Source: Rhodothermales bacterium (GTDB taxonomy: Bacteria > Bacteroidota > Rhodothermia > Rhodothermales > UBA10348). Taken from it: DNA of 64,000 nt. Positions 45,507 through 53,055 of this stretch are shown here, in pieces. The translations under genes and the position numbers were made by a program. The stretch is taken from contig JANQQV010000018.1 in assembly GCA_028284865.1 (NCBI GenBank), forward strand, positions 1 through 64,000, given 5' to 3'. The stretch's first letter is position 1. Every line of letters starts with the position of its first letter. Under the pieces are notes generated by a model. The model did not search any database. It worked only from the letters and a program-made list of their open reading frames with translations, and had not been told where the DNA came from.

Positions 45507-45507
45507 A

Positions 45508-46635
45508 TCACCGAAGAACTTCGATATGGCGCTTGACGACGGTTCCGTTTTCTTGCAGTTGAAAAATGTGGCCATCGCTCGAAATGGTGACGATTCCCCC
45601 TCCGGGCATCAGTTCTCTCCGTTCGTCAAGAGACAACGAGTACACCAGATTCCATTCAGCATCGAATAGGTCCACAATAGCATCTCTTTCTGCCATTGGA
45701 AACTGCCCCGAAGCATCACGCATGCTATACCATTCTTCGCCACTCTTGAAGTTTGTCGGCCAGTTGGCCCGTCCCATCCACCAACCCGACCCGATCGACC
45801 GTGGCGCGTTGAGGGCGGAGAAATAGCGAACCATGCGGTTGCCTCGCATATCGAATACATAAGGAGGTATCAGCCCTTCGAAACTGCGTCGCATGTCGCC
45901 AAGGTGTTCGCCTTCTAGCGAAAACATTCTGTAGGCGTAGTCGAAAGGATGAGCAACAATGATTGTCCCGCCCGCAGTCACTTCAACATAGGGTGGGATG
46001 CGCATTCCCTCGGGCGCACCGCCAAGTGAAAGTGCTTCATACTCGAAGGAGTGGACGATAGCTTCAGCATCCAGGTCGACCACATTGATCTGCAATGCAT
46101 ATCGATCCGCAATGGGCGATGCGAACACCACAAGGCCTTCGGAAGTCGCTCCAACCATTGACGGTTGCCTAAGCCCCAGCAAATCCATATTGGACCTGTC
46201 CAGAAAACGGCCGGAGGTTGTGAATCGGCTTGTATTTCGTTGCATGTCCTCCTGGACAATCAAAATGGAATCCGCCGCTAAAAACAGGCCTCGAGGGCTA
46301 GAAAGCTCGCCTGGAGCCTTTCCCGGGCTGGAAAAATTCGCGAGCCAAGTACCATCAGAAGAAAACTTCTTGATCACGGCCTGCTGTAAATCGAGGATGT
46401 ACACAAATCCTTTCGAATCCGAGACAATCCCGAATGGGGCAGTAAGCAAGGCCTCTGGCGGCCCCGATTCATCGCCAAACACAGCAACCGTAGTTACCCG
46501 AATGCGCTCGTTCGGATCATCGGGTTGATCGGGCATTCTGGGATTCTCGACAAGGAACTGGGCCTGGGAAACGGGAGCAAGAGCTGCCAATAGCAAGCCA
46601 ACTAACGCCAAGCCATGAGCGATTCGATTCTTCAT
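45508..46635 (-). CDS. Secreted six-bladed beta-propeller protein
   Basis: A 375-residue protein from ATG 46635 (MKNRIAHGLALVGLLLAALAPVSQAQ), with a signal peptidase I site after SQA; an ATG at 46659 is an alternative. Blades include PFGIVSDSKGFVYILDLQQAVIKKFSSDGTWLANF, the turn SPGKAPGELSSPRGLFLA, and a last blade with DGHIFQLQENGTVVKRHIEV. It is tail-to-tail with the preceding lipoprotein gene and head-to-head with the next one. Confidence 0.75.
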   Translation of the reverse strand: MKNRIAHGLALVGLLLAALAPVSQAQFLVENPRMPDQPDDPNERIRVTTVAVFGDESGPPEALLTAPFGIVSDSKGFVYILDLQQAVIKKFSSDGTWLANFSSPGKAPGELSSPRGLFLAADSILIVQEDMQRNTSRFTTSGRFLDRSNMDLLGLRQPSMVGATSEGLVVFASPIADRYALQINVVDLDAEAIVHSFEYEALSLGGAPEGMRIPPYVEVTAGGTIIVAHPFDYAYRMFSLEGEHLGDMRRSFEGLIPPYVFDMRGNRMVRYFSALNAPRSIGSGWWMGRANWPTNFKSGEEWYSMRDASGQFPMAERDAIVDLFDAEWNLVYSLSLDERRELMPGGGIVTISSDGHIFQLQENGTVVKRHIEVLR

Positions 46636-46753
46636 GATTTCAGCCGGGTTCATCATCATTCACCTTTGCTCAAAGTCTGAGAAAGCATGCGCGATTCCAA
46701 TAGTATTCCTGTACCATGTGGCTTCAGGCAAAATCGAATAGGTAGTAGTCATC

Positions 46754-47965
46754 ATGACCATGCAATCGCTTTCAGACGGTATGGTGCGCGCACTCGCCAC
46801 TCTTTGTGTACTGGTTCTTCTTGGGACCCTCGCGTCCTGTTCTAGCGAACAGGACGCATCAGTCGGACCCACTTCATTTGATGAAGTTGCTCTCGAGGCT
46901 GCCCAAGAGGCGCTCCTATCCCGTTATGAATTATCACCCTACGATGCGTCTCGGGATCCACTGCCTCGCACATCCAGCTTCGACGAGTTGTTTGAACCGG
47001 TTGGACTGTTGGAGTTTTCGGACAGTCTGCTTTTCAACGAACTGTCCAATGTGCAGATCAATAGTCGAGGGGAGCTTGTAGCCGCCGATATGCGGGCAGA
47101 AGTCGCTTATGTCTTCCACCCGGACGGAACGCTCAAGACCATCCTCGACCCCACCCAGTGCTTTCCTGGTTTTTCGGGTACACCCAGATTGGTCGAGCTA
47201 AACGATCACGATGGGATCACCATCATGTACATGGGTTCGCCCCTGTCATTCCAATTCGGTGCCGAGGGCGAGTGCATTGGACCCGTTGATGTTGGCGAGT
47301 GGAACCCGAGCGCTTTCTCGCTAAACGGGGACCGATTGTTCGGTTTCAATATCGAACGAGACGAATGGTCTGTTTGGGAGATGGTGGACTCGACCAAACA
47401 GGTGATTGTATCTGGGAGCGAGTTCGCGAAGCTGAATAACAACTATTTCAGCAACACAGGCGATCTCATCGCCATCGACGATTCCACTCTGGGTATCCTG
47501 TTTCGGCATTCGCCCCATGTCTGGCGACTCTCCCTTTCAGACAGCTCCTTGTCACTCATGGGAGAGGTGCCGCCTGATTTCGTAGAAACCAAAGAAGACA
47601 TTCCGCCTGGCGCTGTTTCCCAGGATCAGATCAACGAAGCCCGTAAACGGATATGGGAGGGCAAGTCGCGTACGTGGGGGTACTATCGCCTTGCGGAGGA
47701 TCTGATCATTGTGTATCACACAAACAGAGGTAGAGAACCTTTTGTGTCTTCAACAAACAGCCTGGGGCTTCGCATCATGGATCTGACTGGCAAGACGATC
47801 CACGCAGATCCCATCACTATGAAGGGGTACATGACGCAGTTTGTTGCCGCCCGGGACGGCTTGTTTTTCAGACTACTGAACGAGTATAGGGATGAGGAAG
47901 AGCGTCTTCGCCGAAATCCTCCGTTGCTAGTGTATCGCTTTGTCCCGCCTTCTCCCGCGTCTTGA
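46754..47965 (+). CDS. Propeller-like lipoprotein, distant fifth member of the tandem family
   Basis: A 403-residue lipoprotein (lipobox GTLASCS). Starts at 46754, 46760 or 46781 are possible; the last gives the most compact signal peptide. It follows the plan of the four paralogs at 16292-20850: SSFDELFEPVGLLEFSDSLLF, QINSRGELVAADMRAEVAYVFHPDG, QCFPGFSGTPR with the conserved Cys, and GAEGECIGPV with the second Cys. It continues with HSPHVWRLSLSDSSLSLMGEVPPDF and the ending NPPLLVYRF. The match in order and in both cysteines shows common origin even though identity is low. It is separated from its relatives by 26 kb. Confidence 0.72.
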   Translation: MTMQSLSDGMVRALATLCVLVLLGTLASCSSEQDASVGPTSFDEVALEAAQEALLSRYELSPYDASRDPLPRTSSFDELFEPVGLLEFSDSLLFNELSNVQINSRGELVAADMRAEVAYVFHPDGTLKTILDPTQCFPGFSGTPRLVELNDHDGITIMYMGSPLSFQFGAEGECIGPVDVGEWNPSAFSLNGDRLFGFNIERDEWSVWEMVDSTKQVIVSGSEFAKLNNNYFSNTGDLIAIDDSTLGILFRHSPHVWRLSLSDSSLSLMGEVPPDFVETKEDIPPGAVSQDQINEARKRIWEGKSRTWGYYRLAEDLIIVYHTNRGREPFVSSTNSLGLRIMDLTGKTIHADPITMKGYMTQFVAARDGLFFRLLNEYRDEEERLRRNPPLLVYRFVPPSPAS

Positions 47966-47993
47966 TTCCAACAACTCATCCTTCCGAATTGTG

Positions 47994-49193
47994 ATGACTG
48001 GTCGCCCATTGGTTTTTATTGCCATCCTGATACTATCTGGTTGTTCACCCTCTGAAGAGATAACAGTTACTAGTGCCTCCCGTGAGATCATCGACGGGTA
48101 CGAATTGGTGCGCGTCAGCGGGCTGAACAGCGTCGAGCCGGTGATTCTGGATCCCGTGCTTTCGATCGGTTCCGAAGACGGAGACGACCCATTTCTGTTT
48201 GGCACAATCAAAGGCGTCAACGCCGATAGCGAAGGCAACATCTATATCCTGGATTCGCAAGCAAGCGAACTGCGCGTGTTTTCGCCTGAAGGACAGTACT
48301 TGAAAACTATCGGGCAGTCCGGAGTAGGCCCAGGCGAGATCGATGAGGCCAATGGCTTCACGATACTGCCTGACGATACCATATGGCTCTACGATCATGG
48401 ACAGTGGCGGGTGAAGGTGTTCAACACTGAAGGCGAGGAAGTAGAGTCCCACCCGCCTGTCGTTATGAGCTACGGATGGTTGTGGAGCGGAACGGTGGAC
48501 CACAAAAAACAGATCTGGAAAGGCTCTTCGATGCTTGATGAGAACTTCCAACGTCCGCCAAAAGATGGCTTCAATGAGACCGCCGGAACAGCATTCATGA
48601 TCGCCTATGACACGCTAACCGAGCGTGCAGATACCACCTGGCTGGGACGAGTCTCTGGAATGTATTACTCCATCACGATGGACCGTGGCTTCCGCAACAT
48701 GGGATTGATGTACAGCCCTTCTCGGGCACAAACCGTGTCCCCTTTCGGAGATGGCTTCTGGAAGGCCGCCGGGTATGATTATGAGTTTGCCAGACTCAAT
48801 CGAGCTGCCGACACCACCATGATCGTCAAAACGGATCTAGTACCCGTCCCCGTCACACAAGACGACAGAGACCGGTACATCGACGCCGTTGGTACTCAGG
48901 ATCAGAAGATGGTGACAGCGGCAAATGAGATCGCTGGAAAGATGCCAGAATACAAGCCGGCCATTCAAGGGATAGTAGTGGACGACGACGGCGATGTCTG
49001 GATTACCCGATACGCAGATGCCGGAGAATTGACGACCATCGACTCATATTCCCCCAACGGAGAGTTCCTGAAGTCTTTTCATTTGAATGTCCCACTTCTC
49101 TCCTACTTCCCTCCCCGTATAAAAGATGGCCGTGTTTACGCGCTGGCATATCGGGAAGATGGTGTGCCGAGCATTGTAGTCTTTGAATTGTAA
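47994..49193 (+). CDS. Six-bladed beta-propeller lipoprotein
   Basis: A 399-residue lipoprotein from ATG 47994 (MTGRPLVFIAILILSGC, Cys at 17); the frame from 47940 overlaps the preceding gene and lacks a proper signal. Blades include IKGVNADSEGNIYILDSQASELRVFSPEGQYLKTIG, the turn QSGVGPGEIDEANGFTIL, DTIWLYDHGQWRVKVFNTEG and a late IQGIVVDDDGDVWITRY. It follows the previous lipoprotein by 28 bp and is the last of the propeller block. Confidence 0.77.
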   Translation: MTGRPLVFIAILILSGCSPSEEITVTSASREIIDGYELVRVSGLNSVEPVILDPVLSIGSEDGDDPFLFGTIKGVNADSEGNIYILDSQASELRVFSPEGQYLKTIGQSGVGPGEIDEANGFTILPDDTIWLYDHGQWRVKVFNTEGEEVESHPPVVMSYGWLWSGTVDHKKQIWKGSSMLDENFQRPPKDGFNETAGTAFMIAYDTLTERADTTWLGRVSGMYYSITMDRGFRNMGLMYSPSRAQTVSPFGDGFWKAAGYDYEFARLNRAADTTMIVKTDLVPVPVTQDDRDRYIDAVGTQDQKMVTAANEIAGKMPEYKPAIQGIVVDDDGDVWITRYADAGELTTIDSYSPNGEFLKSFHLNVPLLSYFPPRIKDGRVYALAYREDGVPSIVVFEL

Positions 49194-49516
49194 TCTATCG
49201 GTCGGCTATTGCCAGAAAAACTCCTCGAAATGAAGAGCAGTCAACTCAGGTGTATCGATATGCTCCGTGTGGATACACGACCAACGCGAGAGCAATGGAA
49301 ACAGGTAGAGTTTTCCTGGGAGTATTTCGTCTGTTCGGGGGCCTAAGTGATCAGATCGACTTCCTTTCAAGCAATAGCATTGCTGTAGATCACACGTTAA
49401 ACGGCTCTGTTAGTGTCGTCGTGTACAAAGCAAACGGAGCGAAGAGTGAGACACATTCCCGTTGCGCTATTGCGAATGCTATTCGAATCATTTCCTAACT
49501 CAATATTAACAACGAT
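49194..49516. other. Intergenic stretch, no convincing gene
   Basis: About 320 bp. A frame at 49250-49498 (82 codons) has no motif, signal or start context that supports it. Base composition shifts to AT-rich here, at the border between the propeller block and the receiver/ATPase pair. Confidence 0.4.
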
Positions 49517-50221
49517 ATGTGGAGCGTAATTAAGCAATTGTGGAATAAGTTATTTGGCAAGGGAACTGCTTCTGTGTTCAACCTTAGCGTCTCGATACCG
49601 AGGGAGCAACTGCTGAGAACCGGAAGAATCTTGCTTGTGGACGATGAAAGACCTGACTTAATCGACGATCTGGAAAACGATGGATTTTCGATCGACTATC
49701 TGCCTGATCTCAAAAAGACAGATATGAATCGAATTACATCTGGAAGATATGACCTCCTAATTCTAGATTTTGGAGCGGTTGGAAGTGATTTTGGTGACGA
49801 TGAAGGTCTTGAACTACTTCGAATAAGCAAACGTACTAATCCGGCTATGGTTGTTCTGGCCTACACTTCAAAGGCTCTTCCGTCGAATTTAGCTGACTTC
49901 TACCGGTTGGCGGACAATGTTCTAAACAAAGATGCTGGTATTCGAGAGTCATTCGAAAAAATTGAGGAGGCCTTGAATAAGGCAAAGGCGATATCAAACC
50001 TATGGCCTGCATTTCTAAACGTGAAGGGGGTGGCAACTGGAAGTAAAGAGGACTACGACCTACAGAAAGCATACATGAAAGCACTTGGCAGTCAGGATGA
50101 TCTGAAGGCATTTAAAATGTTGGTTTCCGCAAAAAGTGGTAAAGAATCGCGCAGTACGATAGGAGATGTTGTGGTTGATAAGTTGATTGAATTTGGATTA
50201 AAAGCTACGATTGGTGCTTAA
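49517..50221 (+). CDS. Receiver-domain protein without DNA-binding output
   Basis: A 234-residue protein. After a short amphipathic N-terminus it has a CheY-like receiver: RILLVDDE (acidic Asp42-Asp43), phosphoacceptor Asp84 in YDLLILDFG, Thr117 in VLAYTSK and Lys138 in VLNKDAG. All phosphorylation residues are present. The C-terminal 90 residues are mostly helical and charged and do not resemble any DNA-binding domain. The next gene, an ATPase with a candidate phospho-His, begins 1 bp after the stop, so the two probably form a dedicated pair. Output could be protein-protein interaction. It is AT-rich relative to the propeller genes. Confidence 0.72.
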   Translation: MWSVIKQLWNKLFGKGTASVFNLSVSIPREQLLRTGRILLVDDERPDLIDDLENDGFSIDYLPDLKKTDMNRITSGRYDLLILDFGAVGSDFGDDEGLELLRISKRTNPAMVVLAYTSKALPSNLADFYRLADNVLNKDAGIRESFEKIEEALNKAKAISNLWPAFLNVKGVATGSKEDYDLQKAYMKALGSQDDLKAFKMLVSAKSGKESRSTIGDVVVDKLIEFGLKATIGA

Positions 50222-50222
50222 T

Positions 50223-51299
50223 ATGCCTTCGTTTTCGGAACTCAAACACGTATCTATTCTCCCCATTGTTGATCTCGACAGAATCGGACCGCCCATTGAT
50301 GGGACTACTCATTCGGCTCCAGGCTGCTGTGCCAAGTTTTATAGCAGATCTGCAAAATGTTATGACCACTACTCGGCCTTGAAGGCATCGAAACATGACA
50401 ATGAGTTGGTCCAATGTCCATATGGTTTCGCTTCCTACAAGTTGACTTTAGGAGCCACTACTGTCGGGATGACGGGCTTTGTTCCATATCCAAGAATTGG
50501 AGGAGCAAATGAAAGACAGCGGGCTAAAGACTATCCTCACAACAAAATTGTTCGTACAGCCCTTGGGCGTATAAACACAGCATTAAAGCACTTCGATGAG
50601 AAATTTCGAGAAATCGAAAAGACGTTAATAGAGCGATACGCTACGGCTCTTCATGAGATACGCAAACTAAACCGAGTCGTCAAACAGCAAGCTGAACGAA
50701 TATGCAGAAAAGAGTCTCCTGAAAAACCAGACCAAGCCAATAAGTCCGTCGTTCGAATTTGGAAGAGTGCAGAACTAATGTCTCAACAATTCGAAATTGT
50801 TGAGGTCATGGCAAATGAGGAACTTGCTAATCTACCTCTCAATGACACATTCTCGGTCTATAGAATGTTCGACAAAGTAGTTAGGATCTACAAGTCCCTG
50901 CATCCGAAACGTTTGTCGATAGAAGCCACCGGCTTAGACAATCATGATATTCGTGCATGTGATAAAACATTTCCGATAATCGCTACCGTGCTGGTTGAGA
51001 ATGCTCTGCGGTATGGTCTAGTCGATACCATGGTCACAGTAAATGTGCATTCGAATAGTCAGCAAGTCGAAGTGAGTGTGAGAAATTATGCTCTTTCCAC
51101 AAAAAAACTTGATGACTCGGTCTTTAAAAGGGGCTTCCGAGGTCCTAGCGACAAAGAAGGCTCTGGAAACGGACTGTATGTGGCTCAGCTAGTTGCAAAA
51201 CAGCACAATACTAAGATTACCATCTCTACATCAGCTCCGACTTCGGGCAAAGTAGTACATTCATTCGAGGTGGTCTTTCCGCTGGCAAAAAGGACGTAA
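50223..51299 (+). CDS. Histidine kinase-like ATPase with Cys-rich N-terminal domain
   Basis: A 358-residue soluble protein. The N-terminal 100 residues carry Cys35-Cys36, Cys46 and Cys65 (SAPGCCAKF, SAKCYDHY, VQCPYGFASY), followed by LGATTVGMTGFVPYPR. This spacing recalls PocR-type ligand domains, but I am not sure. A coiled region with ALHEIRKLNRVV (His144) looks like a HisKA phosphoacceptor helix. The GHKL ATPase has an N-box (VLVENALRYGL, Asn260) and G2 (KEGSGNGLYVAQLVAKQ), while the G1 DxG motif is not obvious (VSVRNYAL). No transmembrane segment is present. ATG 50223 is preferred to TTG 50211, which would overlap the receiver gene. Confidence 0.68.
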   Translation: MPSFSELKHVSILPIVDLDRIGPPIDGTTHSAPGCCAKFYSRSAKCYDHYSALKASKHDNELVQCPYGFASYKLTLGATTVGMTGFVPYPRIGGANERQRAKDYPHNKIVRTALGRINTALKHFDEKFREIEKTLIERYATALHEIRKLNRVVKQQAERICRKESPEKPDQANKSVVRIWKSAELMSQQFEIVEVMANEELANLPLNDTFSVYRMFDKVVRIYKSLHPKRLSIEATGLDNHDIRACDKTFPIIATVLVENALRYGLVDTMVTVNVHSNSQQVEVSVRNYALSTKKLDDSVFKRGFRGPSDKEGSGNGLYVAQLVAKQHNTKITISTSAPTSGKVVHSFEVVFPLAKRT

Positions 51300-51866
51300 G
51301 ATTTGCACTTATCCGATCCAAAGTTCTCCGTCTAACAATCTCATTCTGCGGTCTCACAGTTCTGGCGTGCTAGTCTATAACCAGTTTCTTTTGGTAGGTG
51401 GGCGTTAGCACACCGCAAATCGGCCAGCAAATACTGCTATTGTCTTGTTGCGAAGTATGGGAGACTACTTACTGTTTATTGACAATCTAGAAGTAAAGAT
51501 TATGGTGCTGCGGCAAAATGCACGCAGAGGCTTAGTGGCTGAACACCTAGTAGTGAGCGGTAGCAGAGGCTTGCCCCGTCCCTGAAATTGCCTTCTCGGA
51601 CCACATCCAAGCATATAAACGCTTACGTGTTGATCATCATGCGGTGATTGTCGGAATACCTGCTGATTTATTCCTATCGGGCATTCTATGAATTCACCCG
51701 AGATAGGTATGTATTCTGAGATGCGGTCTGAATCAACAATAGTCAAGGTTGTAAGTCGGATATGGCCGTAGAAATGGTAATTCGGGACTAAAAGAGAGCG
51801 ACTACCTTGTCATACATTGTGTTGTTGAAGTCACTTTCGATTAATGAATACGGTGAGCTTGCAGTA
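51300..51866. other. Intergenic stretch, nothing recognised
   Basis: About 570 bp of AT-rich sequence after the receiver/ATPase pair. Short frames (for example minus strand 51465-51746) have no supporting signal. It separates the signalling pair from the secreted-protein genes that follow. Confidence 0.4.
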
Positions 51867-52904
51867 ATGAGTAATTGTTCGGTTTCAAAGGTCAGAGAAA
51901 ATGTCCACAAGGTCTCCCTGCCCCGGGCCATATTCCTGACTTTTGTGATCCCTGCAATTATTGTTCTGAGTTCATGTGATTCTAATGAGTTAGCTGATCC
52001 AAACCGTCCCCCATTAGTCGATTCTTCGGGAGTTGAGCAAATTCCACCAATCGATTCCAGAATCGCATTTGTACGATATTTTGGGCCTACACCGGCAACT
52101 GCGGACAGTAGCTGGTTGATGATAGCCGAACTAGATTCCCCTTTCCAAGCATCGCGGCTGGCAACTGCCACCCAAATATTTAGGCCTAGGTTTAACCCGG
52201 CAAAAACCAGAATTGTATTCAGTGACGTCCGCAATTTCTGGCGACCTTTTGTGTCTGATATTGATAGTGGACCGGTATATGAGCTTCCCGGCACGCGCAA
52301 CACGCAAGTAGACTCACGAACGATTTCCTGGACGAGTGACCAGTCGTTTACCGCGTCGCACACGTTTGCTGCAACGGCCTCAACTTTCACCTACGAATTT
52401 GAGAGCGAAATCAAGGAGACAGTCAGCACTTCTTATTTCACAACAGGATCGGACCTAGTCGATGGTCAACAAATCGTATCTCGCGATCCTTTTGGCTCCC
52501 AATTCAGATCGCTTGACCCGACAACAAGAATAATGCGCCTCCCGTCATGGGCAGACACGCTAGACGCCTGGGGCAACGAAATCTCTAGGTTTGTTTCTCA
52601 GAGTGAATGGACCTCGGAGATTGCCGGAGTCGCCCGCCCAAGCGCGGTAAATGGTCCACTACAAGTTTTTGTGGTTGGCGCGGAGGAGGTAAACCTAAGA
52701 TGGTTTCCACTCCCGGGCGGCCACAACGCAACATCTCCAGTCTGGGTTGGACAGGATTCTCTGTTAGTCGTGGGCACTACCGATCCTTCTCTTGACGGTG
52801 GCACCACCATTTATCTGCTGGATGTAGATCTTGGTACGTTCTCAGTGTGGCTAGATTCCTCAGTCATGCCAGGTACCGATTTCATTGGATTCCCTGACTA
52901 TTAA
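51867..52904 (+). CDS. TolB-like (PD40-type) lipoprotein
   Basis: A 345-residue lipoprotein from ATG 51867. A long basic n-region (SVSKVRENVHKVSLPRA) precedes the hydrophobic core and lipobox IIVLSSCDS. The body has WD40-like/TolB repeats: RIAFVRYFGPTPATADSSWLMIAEL, PRFNPAKTRIVFSDVRNFWRPFVSDID, PVWVGQDSLLVVG and IYLLDVDLGTFSVWL. Such proteins fold as beta-propellers exposed in the periplasm or at the surface. It precedes the T9SS metallopeptidase gene by 151 bp on the same strand. Role unknown. Confidence 0.65.
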   Translation: MSNCSVSKVRENVHKVSLPRAIFLTFVIPAIIVLSSCDSNELADPNRPPLVDSSGVEQIPPIDSRIAFVRYFGPTPATADSSWLMIAELDSPFQASRLATATQIFRPRFNPAKTRIVFSDVRNFWRPFVSDIDSGPVYELPGTRNTQVDSRTISWTSDQSFTASHTFAATASTFTYEFESEIKETVSTSYFTTGSDLVDGQQIVSRDPFGSQFRSLDPTTRIMRLPSWADTLDAWGNEISRFVSQSEWTSEIAGVARPSAVNGPLQVFVVGAEEVNLRWFPLPGGHNATSPVWVGQDSLLVVGTTDPSLDGGTTIYLLDVDLGTFSVWLDSSVMPGTDFIGFPDY

Positions 52905-53055
52905 AATGGGGAATTTTTGTCAGCGTGAATGGGGCGAGATGACTACCGCACCCCGGCTTTGATCTCTTTGATTCTCTTTGGAACCAACTGATACGTTGAT
53001 CAGGGCAAACGCTCATGGTCTGACCTATCCACAGACCTGAGGGGCATTCAATCCA

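Noticed and set aside
49250-49498. 82-codon frame after the propeller block
   Set aside because: No signal peptide, motif or start context; lies at a compositional border.
49517-51299. Receiver/ATPase pair called as a named anti-phage defence system
   Set aside because: No nuclease, toxin or other effector domain and no known defence gene nearby; domain evidence supports only signalling.
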